Shown piece after piece: positions 1-8,925 of a DNA stretch of 64,000 bases (positions are counted from its first letter, which is position 1; every line of letters begins with the position of its first letter). Made by a program: the position numbers and the translations under genes. Source of the stretch: Phaeodactylibacter xiamenensis (lineage in GTDB: Bacteria > Bacteroidota > Bacteroidia > Chitinophagales > Saprospiraceae); the NCBI RefSeq assembly GCF_000759025.1, contig NZ_JPOS01000026.1, positions 38,593-102,592 on the forward strand. The letters run 5' to 3'. Below the pieces are notes generated by a model that did not search any database, was not told where the DNA came from, and saw only the letters and a list, made by a program, of their open reading frames with translations.

Positions 1-712
1 CAAAGTTGGTCGCGCCCTTGTAGTCGATAATGTGGTAGGCAGAGTTTTTGACCGCCTCGAAGATGCTGCGGCTACGTTCCGGCCAGTGCTCCTGCAGCCC
101 GTTAGACTGTACATATTGTTGAATGGATACGCCGCCCAGGTTGGTCAGCGACCAGGCCGGGAATTCACTGTCGCCGTGCTCGCCAAGAATATAGGCATGC
201 ACGCTCTTGACATCCACCCCCATTTCCTGACTGATGAAGTAGCGGAACCGGGCACTGTCCAGTACGGTGCCGGAGCCAAAAATATGGCTGCGCGACCAAC
301 GCGAATGGTTGAGCGCCACCTGCGTCAGTACATCCACCGGATTGGTGACGATGACTACGATGGCGCGGGACTGCTGCTCAATGATGTCATCCATAATGCC
401 CTCGATGATACTGGCGTTGCGCTTTAGTAAATCCAGACGGGTCTCGCCGGAGCGCTGGGCGCTGCCCGCTGTGATGACAATGACGTTCGCATCGCTGTAG
501 TCAGTGGCATCTCCCACTTCAATGGATAAAGACGGGTAGAAAGGCAGCCCGTGAGAGAGGTCGGCCACTTGCCCCTCTGCCAGGTTCTGGTTTTGATCAA
601 TCAGAGAGATATTGCTGGCAGCACCACTTTGTGCCAGTGCGTAGGCAAAGGTAGCCCCAACGGCACCGGCACCAACGATAACAACCTTGCGGGGGGAAGA
701 TGGGGTAGGCAT
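1..712 (-). CDS. ldh: L-lactate dehydrogenase (3' end beyond window)
   Basis: Reads from an ATG at 712 down to the window edge, so the C-terminal part is missing. The NAD-dependent enzyme interconverts pyruvate and lactate in the cytosol. The N-terminus has the Rossmann glycine motif (VVIVGAGAVGATFAYAL), followed by the acidic strand end LIDQN, the conserved VTNPVDVLT loop and the active-site signature LGEHGDSEF with the catalytic histidine. That signature and the substrate-loop spacing fit LDH better than malate dehydrogenase, but the specificity-determining residues were not checked further, so a malate dehydrogenase reading is not fully excluded. The next gene upstream on the same strand (GH3) ends 180 bases before this start, so the two may be transcribed separately. 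Confidence 0.88.
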   Translation of the reverse strand, partial: MPTPSSPRKVVIVGAGAVGATFAYALAQSGAASNISLIDQNQNLAEGQVADLSHGLPFYPSLSIEVGDATDYSDANVIVITAGSAQRSGETRLDLLKRNASIIEGIMDDIIEQQSRAIVVIVTNPVDVLTQVALNHSRWSRSHIFGSGTVLDSARFRYFISQEMGVDVKSVHAYILGEHGDSEFPAWSLTNLGGVSIQQYVQSNGLQEHWPERSRSIFEAVKNSAYHIIDYKGATNF

Positions 713-891
713 ATACTTAGGTTTAGGTATAAGCAAACAAAACCAGGGAACGTCACTAATGTTCAGGTATGCTGCGCAAACATCGCTGGCCTGGACCCGG
801 GGTTATAGTCAACTCCATCTGTGGCAGCCCGCTTTTTGCACAACCAAATACGATAGTATTACTGAATGCCCCTGGGGTAGTATGGCCTCTG

Positions 892-3309
892 TTACAATTC
901 GACCTTGGCTTCCAGTCGGATATCTCTGGAAGAAGCGCCCACTCTGAGCTGATAAATGCCGTTTTGCAGTGTCCACTTCCGCTGTTGTTCATCCCAATAC
1001 CGCAGATCTGCTACCGGGACATGGAACTTAAGCATAGTTGTTGCTCCGGGTTCCAGTTCCGGTGTTTTGGCGAAAGCCTTTAGCTCCTGCGGGGGGTGCT
1101 CTGTCCCGGATTCAGGGCGGGATACGTAAACCTGGACTACATCCTGCCCAGGCTGTGCACCAGTATTTTGCACTTCAACCGTCACAAGGATGGTGTCTGC
1201 CCCTGTTTCAACTTCCAGATTACTGTAGGCAAACTGAGTATATGAAAGCCCGTAGCCAAAAGGATAAGACACCTGGAGGCCCGCTTTGTCAAAGTGCCGG
1301 TAGCCAACAAAGATACCTTCTTCGTAGCGGGTGAAGTCCCGGTTGCGTACTTGTTCTGCTTTCGGCTTGATTGCTTCCCCCATCAGCAGGTTAAGGAAAT
1401 TAATGGGCTCTCCCTCTAGCGGGAAATTGGCATTAGAGGCATGATCAGATAGCTGTACCGGGAAGGTCATCGGCAGCTTGCCACTTGGGTTAACCCTGCC
1501 ACTCAGCACGTCAGCTGCGGCATGCCCGCCTTCCTGCCCGCCCTGCCAGGCCAGCAAAATAGCATCCGGTCGGCTTTTCCACGAGGCCGTCTCAATGACG
1601 CCACCTACATTAAGAACCACTATCAGGGGCTTATCAGCGGACTGGAAAGCGTTGCAGGCGCGTTCGAGGAGCGATTGCTCCTGGGCGGAAAGAAGGAAGT
1701 CGTCTTCTTCCACCCGGTCTCCCCCTTCACCACTGTTGCGCCCAATGGTGAGGATTCCAACATCGGCTTCTGCGGCTACTTTTTCTAGCTGGGTATCGGT
1801 GTAGTCTATTTCGGGTGGGTCATAAGGCTGCGTCATGGCCTGAAGGCCTTCTGGTTTGACAAACTCAGCGGTATGTGCTGCCTTGTGATCTTCAAACCAC
1901 TGCCGGGCAGTGGCATTGATAGCAAAACCTGCTGCTTTCAGCCCGGCTTCCAATGCTACAGTATAGGCCTCATTGACATCGCCCGACCCCGTGCCGCCAG
2001 CGATAAAGTCATAGGAAGTTACCCCCAAAAGGGCAATTTCCTGTTCCTGTTGCAAAGGCAAGGCTCCTTCATTCCTGAGCAGGACCATACCTTCTGCTGC
2101 AGACCGTCTCGCAATGCTGGCGTGTGCTTCAAGGTCAGGGTTGTTTTGGTAAGCATAGCCTTCCATCTTCCGTGATTGCAGGATGAGTTTGAGTATGCGC
2201 CGGGCGGCGTTGTCTATGGCAGCCTGTGGCAGTTCACCATTTTCGTAGCCCCTTTGCAGGGCTTTCCATTGCTTTTTGGTGCCCGGCTCCAGCAAATCAT
2301 TACCAGCCTTTATTTGAGCCACCGCATCGCGCCCGCCAAACCAGTCAGACATTACAATGCCTTCAAAGCCCCAGTCCTCCCGAAGTACATCGGTAAGCAA
2401 ATAGGGGCTTTGGGAGGCGAAGGCGCCATTGACCTGGTTATAGGAAGACATAATCGTCCAGGGCTGGGCTTCCTTCACAATGATCTCAAAACCTTTCAGG
2501 TAGATTTCCCGAAGCGCACGCTCCGGTACGATGGCATTATTCAGGTGGCGGTCCGTCTCCTGATTGTTGGCGACAAAATGCTTGACTGAAGTGCCTATGC
2601 CGTTGGACTCAATACCGTTGACCATTGCCGCGCCCATTTTGCCGGTCAGTAGGGGGTCTTCAGCGTAATACTCAAAATTGCGCCCGCAAAATGGATGGCG
2701 GTGGATATTAGCTCCCGGTCCCAAAATCACATCAATGCCATATTCCAGTGCTTCATTGCCCATCGCCTCTCCTACACGATGCACCAGATCGGTATTCCAG
2801 GTGGAGGCCAGCATCGTAGCAATCGGAAATGCCGTACAGTAGTAAGTGCGGTCTTCTCCTTCGCGTACAGGCTGAATCCTCAAACCGGCAGGTCCGTCAG
2901 ACAGGTAGAGGGTAGGAAGCCCCAGGCGCGGCGTCGGTACAATGGTGCCCACAGCGCCGGGAATGCCATCGCCTGCTTCGGTTAAACCAAGCCCGGATGC
3001 CATGCCTGACCCTTTGAGCAGATGGATCTTTTCCTCTGTAGTCATTTTGTCCAGGAGATCATCTGCCCGGGTCTCCAGCGGTAAACGATCATCTTCGTAG
3101 GGGTCGAGCTCCCCGTTGCTGTTGCGGTCCACGAAAGTATAGCCATTGACCGTAAGGGTGGACAGCGCTGCAAGCTCGGGATACTCCTGTTCGAAATACA
3201 GAAAGTTGGAACGAAGATAGAGCCACCCGCCCAGTGCTGCCATAAGCGCAAGCAGGAGCAGGCTACCCAGCCCGATCAATAGGATTTTGAGCCACTTTTT
3301 CATAATCAT
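892..3309 (-). CDS. Membrane-anchored GH3 beta-glucosidase-like glycosidase
   Basis: An 805-residue glycoside hydrolase family 3 protein. Residues 8-31 form one N-terminal membrane helix (signal anchor), so the catalytic part is periplasmic or surface-exposed. A short segment DRNSNGELDPYED (61-73) resembles an EF-hand-type calcium loop just before the catalytic domain. The GH3 N-terminal barrel carries KHFVANNQE (243-251) and the nucleophile motif GIVMSDW with Asp322. The GH3 C-terminal domain and a fibronectin-III-like tail (GQDVVQVYVSRPE) follow. The family hydrolyses beta-glucosides, xylosides or related oligosaccharides; the substrate cannot be told from sequence. A start at the second ATG (3303) is equally possible. 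It stands alone, with a divergent gene upstream. Confidence 0.9.
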   Translation of the reverse strand: MIMKKWLKILLIGLGSLLLLALMAALGGWLYLRSNFLYFEQEYPELAALSTLTVNGYTFVDRNSNGELDPYEDDRLPLETRADDLLDKMTTEEKIHLLKGSGMASGLGLTEAGDGIPGAVGTIVPTPRLGLPTLYLSDGPAGLRIQPVREGEDRTYYCTAFPIATMLASTWNTDLVHRVGEAMGNEALEYGIDVILGPGANIHRHPFCGRNFEYYAEDPLLTGKMGAAMVNGIESNGIGTSVKHFVANNQETDRHLNNAIVPERALREIYLKGFEIIVKEAQPWTIMSSYNQVNGAFASQSPYLLTDVLREDWGFEGIVMSDWFGGRDAVAQIKAGNDLLEPGTKKQWKALQRGYENGELPQAAIDNAARRILKLILQSRKMEGYAYQNNPDLEAHASIARRSAAEGMVLLRNEGALPLQQEQEIALLGVTSYDFIAGGTGSGDVNEAYTVALEAGLKAAGFAINATARQWFEDHKAAHTAEFVKPEGLQAMTQPYDPPEIDYTDTQLEKVAAEADVGILTIGRNSGEGGDRVEEDDFLLSAQEQSLLERACNAFQSADKPLIVVLNVGGVIETASWKSRPDAILLAWQGGQEGGHAAADVLSGRVNPSGKLPMTFPVQLSDHASNANFPLEGEPINFLNLLMGEAIKPKAEQVRNRDFTRYEEGIFVGYRHFDKAGLQVSYPFGYGLSYTQFAYSNLEVETGADTILVTVEVQNTGAQPGQDVVQVYVSRPESGTEHPPQELKAFAKTPELEPGATTMLKFHVPVADLRYWDEQQRKWTLQNGIYQLRVGASSRDIRLEAKVEL

Positions 3310-3469
3310 TCAGAAATTACTGAAGCGAAAAGTTACGTAATCTATTGGTTTTGCCACCATACTCTGCTGCATTTTGCTACCGTCAGCCGGGAAAAGCTTA
3401 ACAAAAAATTAGCCTCCCCCGCTCCCAGTACATCAGAATTCCGCTTTTCTTTGCAAAAAATATCAAGCC

Positions 3470-4168
3470 ATGGTGGTACTGACCATTTTGGGGTGGGCGG
3501 TATTAGGGTTTCTTCTTTTCGTCGCCCTGTACAGCCTCATCGGCCTTCTGTGCTTCACCATTCCCGTCAACCGGCGGTTCCGGAATGTAAGGCGGGACGT
3601 GGAAATCTTTGTGGTGTCCAATGGGGTGCACGTAGACTATATTGTGCCCAGCATTTCTCCGATTTTTAATTGGAAAAAGGTCTTGGACGACCGCCATTAT
3701 GAAATACCTTTCACCGCAAACAGCTACCTCGGCATCGGCTGGGGCGACCGCGGGTTTTACCTGGAGGTCGACGAATGGGCCAACCTGAAGCCCAGCGTGG
3801 CGGCACGGGCCATGCTGATCCCTACGCCTACCCTCATGCACATTACTTCCCACCCGGAACTGCCCAAAGACCAAAAACGCCTGGAGCGCATTCACCTGAG
3901 TAATGCGCAGTACCTGCAGCTGTGCGACTATATTTGCAGCTACTTTGAGGAGAAAGATGGCAAGGTTGTCCACCTGCCGGGCAAAGGCTACACGGCTAAT
4001 GACAACTTCTACGAGGCCCGGGGTTACTACCATGCCTTCGGTACTTGTAACTTCTGGATCAACCGGGGGCTGATTAGGATTGGAGTGCGGGCACCCATCT
4101 GGTCGCACGGGGGCGCCGGAATCTTTTACCAGCTCAAAAAAGCCCTGCCGGAACCGTTACCGGCTTAA
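3470..4168 (+). CDS. TIGR02117/DUF2459 family membrane-anchored protein
   Basis: A 232-residue protein with one N-terminal membrane helix (residues 3-29) followed by a soluble domain. Conserved blocks VSNGVHVDYIVP, IGWGDRGFYLE and GTCNFWINRGLI match the DUF2459 family (TIGR02117), found near urease genes in some proteobacteria but widely distributed; its biochemical role is unknown. The many conserved Cys, His, Asn and Trp residues suggest a cysteine-peptidase-like (NlpC/P60-type) fold, which is my inference. It is divergent from the GH3 gene, with a 160-base shared upstream region, and no urease genes are nearby. Confidence 0.72.
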   Translation: MVVLTILGWAVLGFLLFVALYSLIGLLCFTIPVNRRFRNVRRDVEIFVVSNGVHVDYIVPSISPIFNWKKVLDDRHYEIPFTANSYLGIGWGDRGFYLEVDEWANLKPSVAARAMLIPTPTLMHITSHPELPKDQKRLERIHLSNAQYLQLCDYICSYFEEKDGKVVHLPGKGYTANDNFYEARGYYHAFGTCNFWINRGLIRIGVRAPIWSHGGAGIFYQLKKALPEPLPA

Positions 4169-4245
4169 CGCATGCAATACCTGATTGTCATCCGGCTAAC
4201 CAATAAAAAAAATCTCATTTTAAGTTGTCCTGTGCTTTTTTATAC

Positions 4246-4271
4246 CGTGGATTCAAGTCGTGGATTCAAGT
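4246..4271. repeat. 13-bp tandem duplication at the 3' end of the IS30 gene
   Basis: The sequence cgtggattcaagt occurs twice back to back (4246-4258 and 4259-4271). The second copy covers the TGA stop of the IS30 transposase. It may mark the IS30 end or a small slippage duplication; no matching inverted copy was found on the other side of the gene. Confidence 0.7.
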
Positions 4272-5051
4272 AATAAATGCAACAGCAAGCTGTTGGTCTA
4301 AAATTTGAGCCAACATTTCGTTAGGCGATAAAAAGCCAAACCGCTTTCTGGGCCTGTTATTTAAAGTCTGTACGACTTGCTGAATATGTTCTTTTTCAAT
4401 GGTTGAAAAGTCCATGTTCTTCGGGAAATACTGCCGGACTAGCCCATTGAGGTTTTCATTGGCGCCGCGCTGCCAGCTGTGGTAAGGCAGCGCGAAATAA
4501 AAGTCAATAGTGAGCTTTTCAGCGATATTCTGGTGCCGTGCAAACTCCTTTCCGTTGTCCGAAGTCATAGTGTGTATTAAAGGTATCCAATCCTGCAGTA
4601 ATTCCACAGTTTTCTCTTCAATTCGTTCAGCCTCTTTCGACACTACCTTGTCCATGAACAGCATACCAGTAGACCTGTCGTTAATGGTCAATAGGGCTTG
4701 TTTGTGCCCCTTGCCGACTACCAGGTCAATTTCCAAGTCGCCAAAGCGCTCTTTGAGGTCAACGGCCTCAGGGCGGTGCTCAATGCCCACCCTGCCTGGG
4801 ATTTGCCCTCTGCGCCCTTTTGCGTGCCCGCGTTTAGCATATCTCTTGCCCTTGGTGCGCAGGTACTGGTACAGTTTACTGCCCTTGCGCTTATCTTTCC
4901 AGATGTATTGGTAGATCCGCTCGGTACTGACCATTTCGCGGCTAACAACGGATTTGTCCTTACCGATGAATTGCGCGATCTGCCCCTGGGATTTGCCGGC
5001 TTCCAGCCAAGCCTCTATTTTGTATCTTTGCTCAAGCGTTAATTGTGCCAT
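4266..5051 (-). CDS. IS30-family transposase with internal deletion
   Basis: A 261-residue DDE transposase. The N-terminal HTH (LTLEQRYKIEAWLEAGKSQ to KSVVSRE) is typical of IS30. The DDE core is complete: first Asp in DLEIDLVVGKG, second in TSDNGKEF, Glu in ANENLNG. Family members usually run 310-380 residues, with about 65 residues between SVVSRE and the V-S-x-E-RIYQYIW block. Here the two are fused directly (SVVSRE-MVSTERIYQYIW, near base 4937), so an in-frame deletion of about 200 bp is inferred. This removes part of the DNA-binding region, so the copy is probably inactive. The ATG at 5051 is preferred over an upstream TTG. Clear terminal inverted repeats were not found. Confidence 0.85.
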   Translation of the reverse strand: MAQLTLEQRYKIEAWLEAGKSQGQIAQFIGKDKSVVSREMVSTERIYQYIWKDKRKGSKLYQYLRTKGKRYAKRGHAKGRRGQIPGRVGIEHRPEAVDLKERFGDLEIDLVVGKGHKQALLTINDRSTGMLFMDKVVSKEAERIEEKTVELLQDWIPLIHTMTSDNGKEFARHQNIAEKLTIDFYFALPYHSWQRGANENLNGLVRQYFPKNMDFSTIEKEHIQQVVQTLNNRPRKRFGFLSPNEMLAQILDQQLAVAFIT

Positions 5052-5120
5052 CTTATTTTGAGTATTGCAACCCAAAGATAGGATGACTTTTTTCGCCCGC
5101 TGAGCGGCTCCTGTTTTGCC

Positions 5121-6780
5121 ACTAGCAGCCTGTCGGAGAACAGGCTGCTAGTGATTGGCCGAAAATCAGGGGTTCCAAGAGCGATGAATGCATAAAGGGC
5201 ATAAATTGAGTGCTAAATTTTGGATTTTGCTATGCGTAAGTTCCTTACCCCGGACCGGAAGAAGCGGCATTTGATGCCGGCATCAATAGACGAATGGCTT
5301 CCGGAAAAGCATTTAGCGCGGTTTGTGGTTGAAATATTGGAGCAGTTGGACTTATCAGCCATTTACCAAGAATACAAGCCGTCCGGTCCGCCGCCCTACG
5401 ACCCCCGGATGCTATTAGGCTTGCTGTTCTATGGTTATGCCAGCGGGGTATTTAGCTCCCGGAAAATAGAAGAGGCCACTTATGACTCGGTGGCGTTTCG
5501 GTTCATATCGGGCAACCTTCACCCGGATCACGACACGCTGGCGGATTTTCGCAAGCGTTTCCTGGAACAAATAGGAAATTGCTTTGTGCAGATCCTGATG
5601 ATCGCCCAGTCGCTGGGCTTTGTGAAGGTGGGGCAAGTAAACATAGACGGTACAAAGATACAGGCGAATGCATCCAAACACAGCGCGATGAGCTATGAAC
5701 ACATGGAACGCCTGGAGCAGCAATTTAAAGAAGAAGCAGAACGCTTGATGGAAAGATCCAAACAGGTGGACATGCAAGAGGACAAGGAATTGGACATACC
5801 GGCCGAGATACAGCGGCGAGAGGATCGCATAGAAAAGATCCGGGCAGCCAAAGCAGTGATTGAACAGCGGGCTAAGGAACGCTTCGAGCGGGAACAGGCC
5901 GAATACGAAGCCAAAATGAAGGCCCGCGAGGAAAAAGAGAAGCAAATCGGCAAGAAAACCAAGGGCAAGGTGCCTAAAGCCCCCAAAGAAGGGCCTCAGG
6001 GCAAGGATCAATACAACTTCACTGACCCTGAATCCAGGATTATGAAAACTTCGGATGGCTTTGATCAATGTTATAATGCCCAGGCGGCTGTAAGCGGCCA
6101 AATGCTTATCGTTGGCGCTTTTGCCAATGCCCATTGTGTAGATACCCAGGAATTGCTTCCCGTCCTGGATGCAATCCCTGCAGTATTAGGAAAAGTAGGC
6201 GCCGCCGCAGCTGATAACGGATACTTTAGCCAAGGTAATGTACAAGGTTGTGAACAGCGAGAAGTAGACGCCTATATAGCCGTAGGAAAGCAGGCTCATA
6301 ACCAATGGCTAGATCAACAACTGGCTAAACAAGAGCCGGAGCCGCCCGGCGAGCCAGCTACCCCTTCAATGCAAATGAGCCATAAGCTCAAAACGGAAAT
6401 AGGGCGTGCCACTTACCGCTTACGGAAAATGACAGTAGAACCCGTATTCGGAATTATTAAGGAAATCATGGGCTTCCGCCGGTTTTCTTTTAGTGGCCAA
6501 GCAGCTATTAATGGCGAATGGCTTCTTGTTTGTAGCGCATTCAACCTTAAAAGGCTTTTTGTACTGGCAACCGCATAAGAACAGGCTCCAAAAGCGGGGC
6601 TAATTACCAAAGAGGGAAGCCCCTGTAGGCTTGACAGTCTCCATGCCTTCAATAACTGCCCAAGTTGAAACCAACTTGCCTGGCGCGCCGGCTCAAGTCC
6701 TTTGGCTACCAGGCCGAACCTCCGAGCTGCCAGAGGCTTGCATATAGGGGCGTCAGGGAGTTCTCCGACAGGCTGCTAGT
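5121..6780 (+). mobile_element. IS1182-type insertion sequence
   Basis: A 1,660-bp element bounded by perfect 21-bp terminal inverted repeats at 5121-5141 and 6760-6780 (outer bases actagcagcctg...). One transposase gene lies inside. The left end contains a second, inverted copy of the outer 12 bases (5141-5152), so the left terminus folds into a 12-bp hairpin. No target-site duplication is visible in the flanks. The right non-coding 180 bases (6579-6759) hold no supported gene. Confidence 0.85.
5232..6578 (+). CDS. IS1182-family transposase
   Basis: About 448 residues from the ATG at 5232 (a TTG four codons earlier is possible). An N-terminal DUF772-type DNA-binding domain (EKHLARFVVEILEQLDL, YDPRMLLGLLFYGY, HDTLADFRKRFL) is followed by the DDE domain: Asp in NIDGTKIQANASK, Asp in AADNGYFSQGN and Glu in EPVFGIIKE. 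The middle holds a charged coiled-coil insertion (residues about 150-250, rich in Glu, Lys and Arg). The frame is open and the key residues are present, so the copy looks intact and possibly active. Confidence 0.92.
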   Translation: MRKFLTPDRKKRHLMPASIDEWLPEKHLARFVVEILEQLDLSAIYQEYKPSGPPPYDPRMLLGLLFYGYASGVFSSRKIEEATYDSVAFRFISGNLHPDHDTLADFRKRFLEQIGNCFVQILMIAQSLGFVKVGQVNIDGTKIQANASKHSAMSYEHMERLEQQFKEEAERLMERSKQVDMQEDKELDIPAEIQRREDRIEKIRAAKAVIEQRAKERFEREQAEYEAKMKAREEKEKQIGKKTKGKVPKAPKEGPQGKDQYNFTDPESRIMKTSDGFDQCYNAQAAVSGQMLIVGAFANAHCVDTQELLPVLDAIPAVLGKVGAAAADNGYFSQGNVQGCEQREVDAYIAVGKQAHNQWLDQQLAKQEPEPPGEPATPSMQMSHKLKTEIGRATYRLRKMTVEPVFGIIKEIMGFRRFSFSGQAAINGEWLLVCSAFNLKRLFVLATA

Positions 6781-6943
6781 AGTGGTAAGAAAGCACATGC
6801 AATTCAGCGTAACATTCAAAACAGGGTACAGAACTATACCCTCAGAATTCTTAGGAACAAATCCGCCTGGTTTTTGGGCTATCTACCCTTGTTCTGTCCC
6901 CATACTCACCCATAGCAAAGCAGACTGAATCCCCACATAAAAA

Positions 6944-6962
6944 AGAGCGGTCTGAAGGCTCT
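6944..6962 (-). terminator. Weak terminator-like hairpin after the split gene
   Basis: On the minus strand a 5-bp stem (agagc/gctct) is followed by six T residues. It lies 56 bases beyond the restored stop codon of the disrupted secreted-protein gene (7018). The rest of 6781-7017 shows no supported gene. Confidence 0.4.
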
Positions 6963-7115
6963 AATGGGTACTCCTTTTCAATAACACCCACAGACCACTC
7001 CCTCTTTCTTCGCTTGCCTACATACGAACCGAACCGACAGTGTTCCATCCCACTTTATTGCCGTACCGCTCAAAGGCGAAACGGATCATAGGAGTTGCTA
7101 CCTCTAGGTAAGTAA

Positions 7116-8491
7116 CCAGCGATTCTCGGTTTAGAATATTATTCTAGCAAAGGGAAATCTAAAGAAGGTCCTTTTGCGATAAATTTATAAATAGCGTTCA
7201 TTGACAAAGCAGGCATAAGATCAAAGACTTGTCGGACTTTTTGCCACAGGTTCTTTTTGGAACCACTTTTTTGCCAGGCTTTTCGAAAAACAAAATCCAA
7301 AGCCTGACTAATTTGGTCGACCAAAAACGCCAGTAGCATGAGTAGGGCAAAATTGGTAGCCAGATATTTTTTACCATGCCCATAGTTATGTTCCAGATGG
7401 TACCCTTGATTTTTCAAGGTGTTGAAAGTTTCATTTTCAATTTTCCACCGCGAACGACCTACGGCTACGACCTCTTTGACATTGGCTTTAGTAATTGGAA
7501 TATCTGTAATCCAGCTATTGGCATAAACGGTTTTACCCGTTTTGATGTCTACTTGCTGGTATTCCACATAGTTGACCAATTGTTCCTGATGCTGGCCATT
7601 GAGAATCAAGCCATTGACAAATCGAACGGTGCTCTTCGTTTTTCCGTTTGACCAGGAATGTTGCTCCAGCTTATTTTGCTCAGCCAGGCGCTGAGCCTGG
7701 GCCAAGACATAGCCCTCTTTGATGGCAATAACAAAGCTGGCCTGATGTTCTTTGATCAGTTTAACCATGGGGCCAGTAGCATAAAGCCCATCCAGCACAA
7801 AGAGCAATTTATCTTGCTTTAGCTCTTTGCATATTCTTGGAATAAGGCGTTTTGCTGCATTTTGCTCGCAATCATTTTTAGTGGCTCCATCTTGACGGAC
7901 AATGGCTTCGCCGCCTACAGGAAAAACGGTCTTTACATCTGGATGCATTTGTACGGCACCCAACATCTGGTGATAATAACGTTTTTCTCCGTTGCGTAGG
8001 GTTTTAACCAAACAATGAGGACAGGACTTTTTACCAGAGCAAAAATAGCCGGTGCCGTCGATGCTAATAGAGGTATAACCATCAAGAACCTGACGAGATT
8101 CCCAAAGGCCCTCGCTGCGTAACTCATCAATGAGTACAGGGAAGGCCGGATGCAATTGCGTCGGATTAACCCCGTCAATAGTTTCGCGAAGAGCCGTGTC
8201 TTCTGGTATTTGCTCAACACCATAGACCGTGCGCAGGTTATGCTTACGAACTTCACACTGGAAATTCTGCCGAAACATCAGCAACGAAGGCGATTTGAGC
8301 GAAAACATGGCAAATGCACCTTTTAAAACGTCGGCCAGCATATAGCTCGCATTTGAACGCCTGTGGTCTTTAATCTGGCCAAAAAATTGGCCCAATTGTT
8401 TTGTCAAGTAATCAAACATCCAACTTTTTGGATGCAGCTTAATATTTTTTGACTTTTTAACCAAATTTTATTTCAAACCGAGAATCGCTGG
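7116..8491 (-). mobile_element. IS4-superfamily insertion sequence with target duplication
   Basis: An element of about 1,376 bp with perfect inverted ends (ccagcgattctcggttt at 7116-7132, its complement at 8475-8491). Directly repeated flanks taagtaa (7109-7115 and 8492-8498) are the target duplication. Because the flanks continue into the ends, the shared 11-mer ggtaagtaacc could also be the duplication, with the element two bases shorter at each side. It interrupts a secreted-protein gene in the same orientation as its transposase. Confidence 0.9.
7139..8464 (-). CDS. IS4-superfamily DDE transposase
   Basis: A 441-residue transposase, intact. Catalytic candidates are Asp in SIDGTGYFCSGKK, Asp in LLFVLDGLYATGP and the R-x-x-W-x-x-E signature GRSRWKIENETFNTLKNQG, typical of IS4-like (YREK-type) enzymes. 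A CPHC pair (SCPHCLVK) follows the first Asp. Exact subfamily assignment (IS4, ISNCY or other) needs a database search. The listed start is TTG; the first ATG is 16 codons downstream, so a TTG start is assumed because the N-terminal residues look conserved-like and basic. Confidence 0.85.
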   Translation of the reverse strand: MVKKSKNIKLHPKSWMFDYLTKQLGQFFGQIKDHRRSNASYMLADVLKGAFAMFSLKSPSLLMFRQNFQCEVRKHNLRTVYGVEQIPEDTALRETIDGVNPTQLHPAFPVLIDELRSEGLWESRQVLDGYTSISIDGTGYFCSGKKSCPHCLVKTLRNGEKRYYHQMLGAVQMHPDVKTVFPVGGEAIVRQDGATKNDCEQNAAKRLIPRICKELKQDKLLFVLDGLYATGPMVKLIKEHQASFVIAIKEGYVLAQAQRLAEQNKLEQHSWSNGKTKSTVRFVNGLILNGQHQEQLVNYVEYQQVDIKTGKTVYANSWITDIPITKANVKEVVAVGRSRWKIENETFNTLKNQGYHLEHNYGHGKKYLATNFALLMLLAFLVDQISQALDFVFRKAWQKSGSKKNLWQKVRQVFDLMPALSMNAIYKFIAKGPSLDFPLLE

Positions 8492-8917
8492 TAAGTAACC
8501 GGATTATCGTTTTTATCAGACCAAGAACCATAATTTTCGTCTGAATTGACCGCATCAGCCATTGTCGTCTTCGATTCCCCTGGTTGGAGTACAGAAGTAA
8601 TATTTTCTCCAGAGCGTTTTACAATTGCACCGCTAGACAGCTTATATTTTTTATCAGCAATGCTGACATTATACACGGGTTGATTAGACAAGTTTGTAAT
8701 ACGCCACTTTACATAACCATTGTAACCATTCTTTTTTATACCGTATTCAAGTTTAAATAAGGTGCCTGAGCCATTGACAACCTTGGCAAATTCGGTATAT
8801 GTCCAACTGGATTGAGCAGAGCCCCATTGTACGGAGAACGCTACCAGTAAAATAACACTAAGGTGATATACGCCTTTCATATTGGTGATTTGAGATTAAC
8901 AACAGTTTTAACATCTG

Positions 8918-8925
8918 CAAATTTA
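8918..8925 (-). promoter_or_regulatory. Bacteroidota-type -7 box for the split secreted-protein gene
   Basis: On the minus strand the octamer TAAATTTG fits the TAnnTTTG consensus and would start transcription about 30 bases before the ATG at 8880. No good TTTG -33 element is present at 19-20 bases. The remaining 8926-9242 is AT-rich with no supported gene. Confidence 0.4.

Larger units (their letters stand above)
7018..8880 (-). pseudogene. Small secreted protein gene split by an IS4-type element
   Basis: The 5' part (8880 down to about 8490) encodes a signal peptide (MKGVYHLSVILLVAFSVQW...SAQ) and a small beta-rich domain (FKLEYGIKKNGYNGYVKW, ITNLSNQPVYNVSI). It then runs into the insertion sequence and stops after QRFSV. 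Removing the element and one copy of the 11-bp repeat ggtaagtaacc joins ...NPVTY to LEVATPMIRFAFERYGNKVG and a TAG at 7018-7020. This gives one continuous 159-residue frame. The family is not recognised; the pattern suggests a periplasmic or secreted protein. The disrupted product lacks its last 29 residues, so function is probably lost or altered. Confidence 0.85.

Noticed and set aside
1..712. Malate dehydrogenase instead of lactate dehydrogenase
   Set aside because: The LGEHGDSEF and VTNPVDVLT motifs fit LDH better, though the missing C-terminus prevents full certainty.
6665..6928. 87-codon frame at the end of the IS1182 element
   Set aside because: It crosses the right terminal inverted repeat and has no recognisable protein features.
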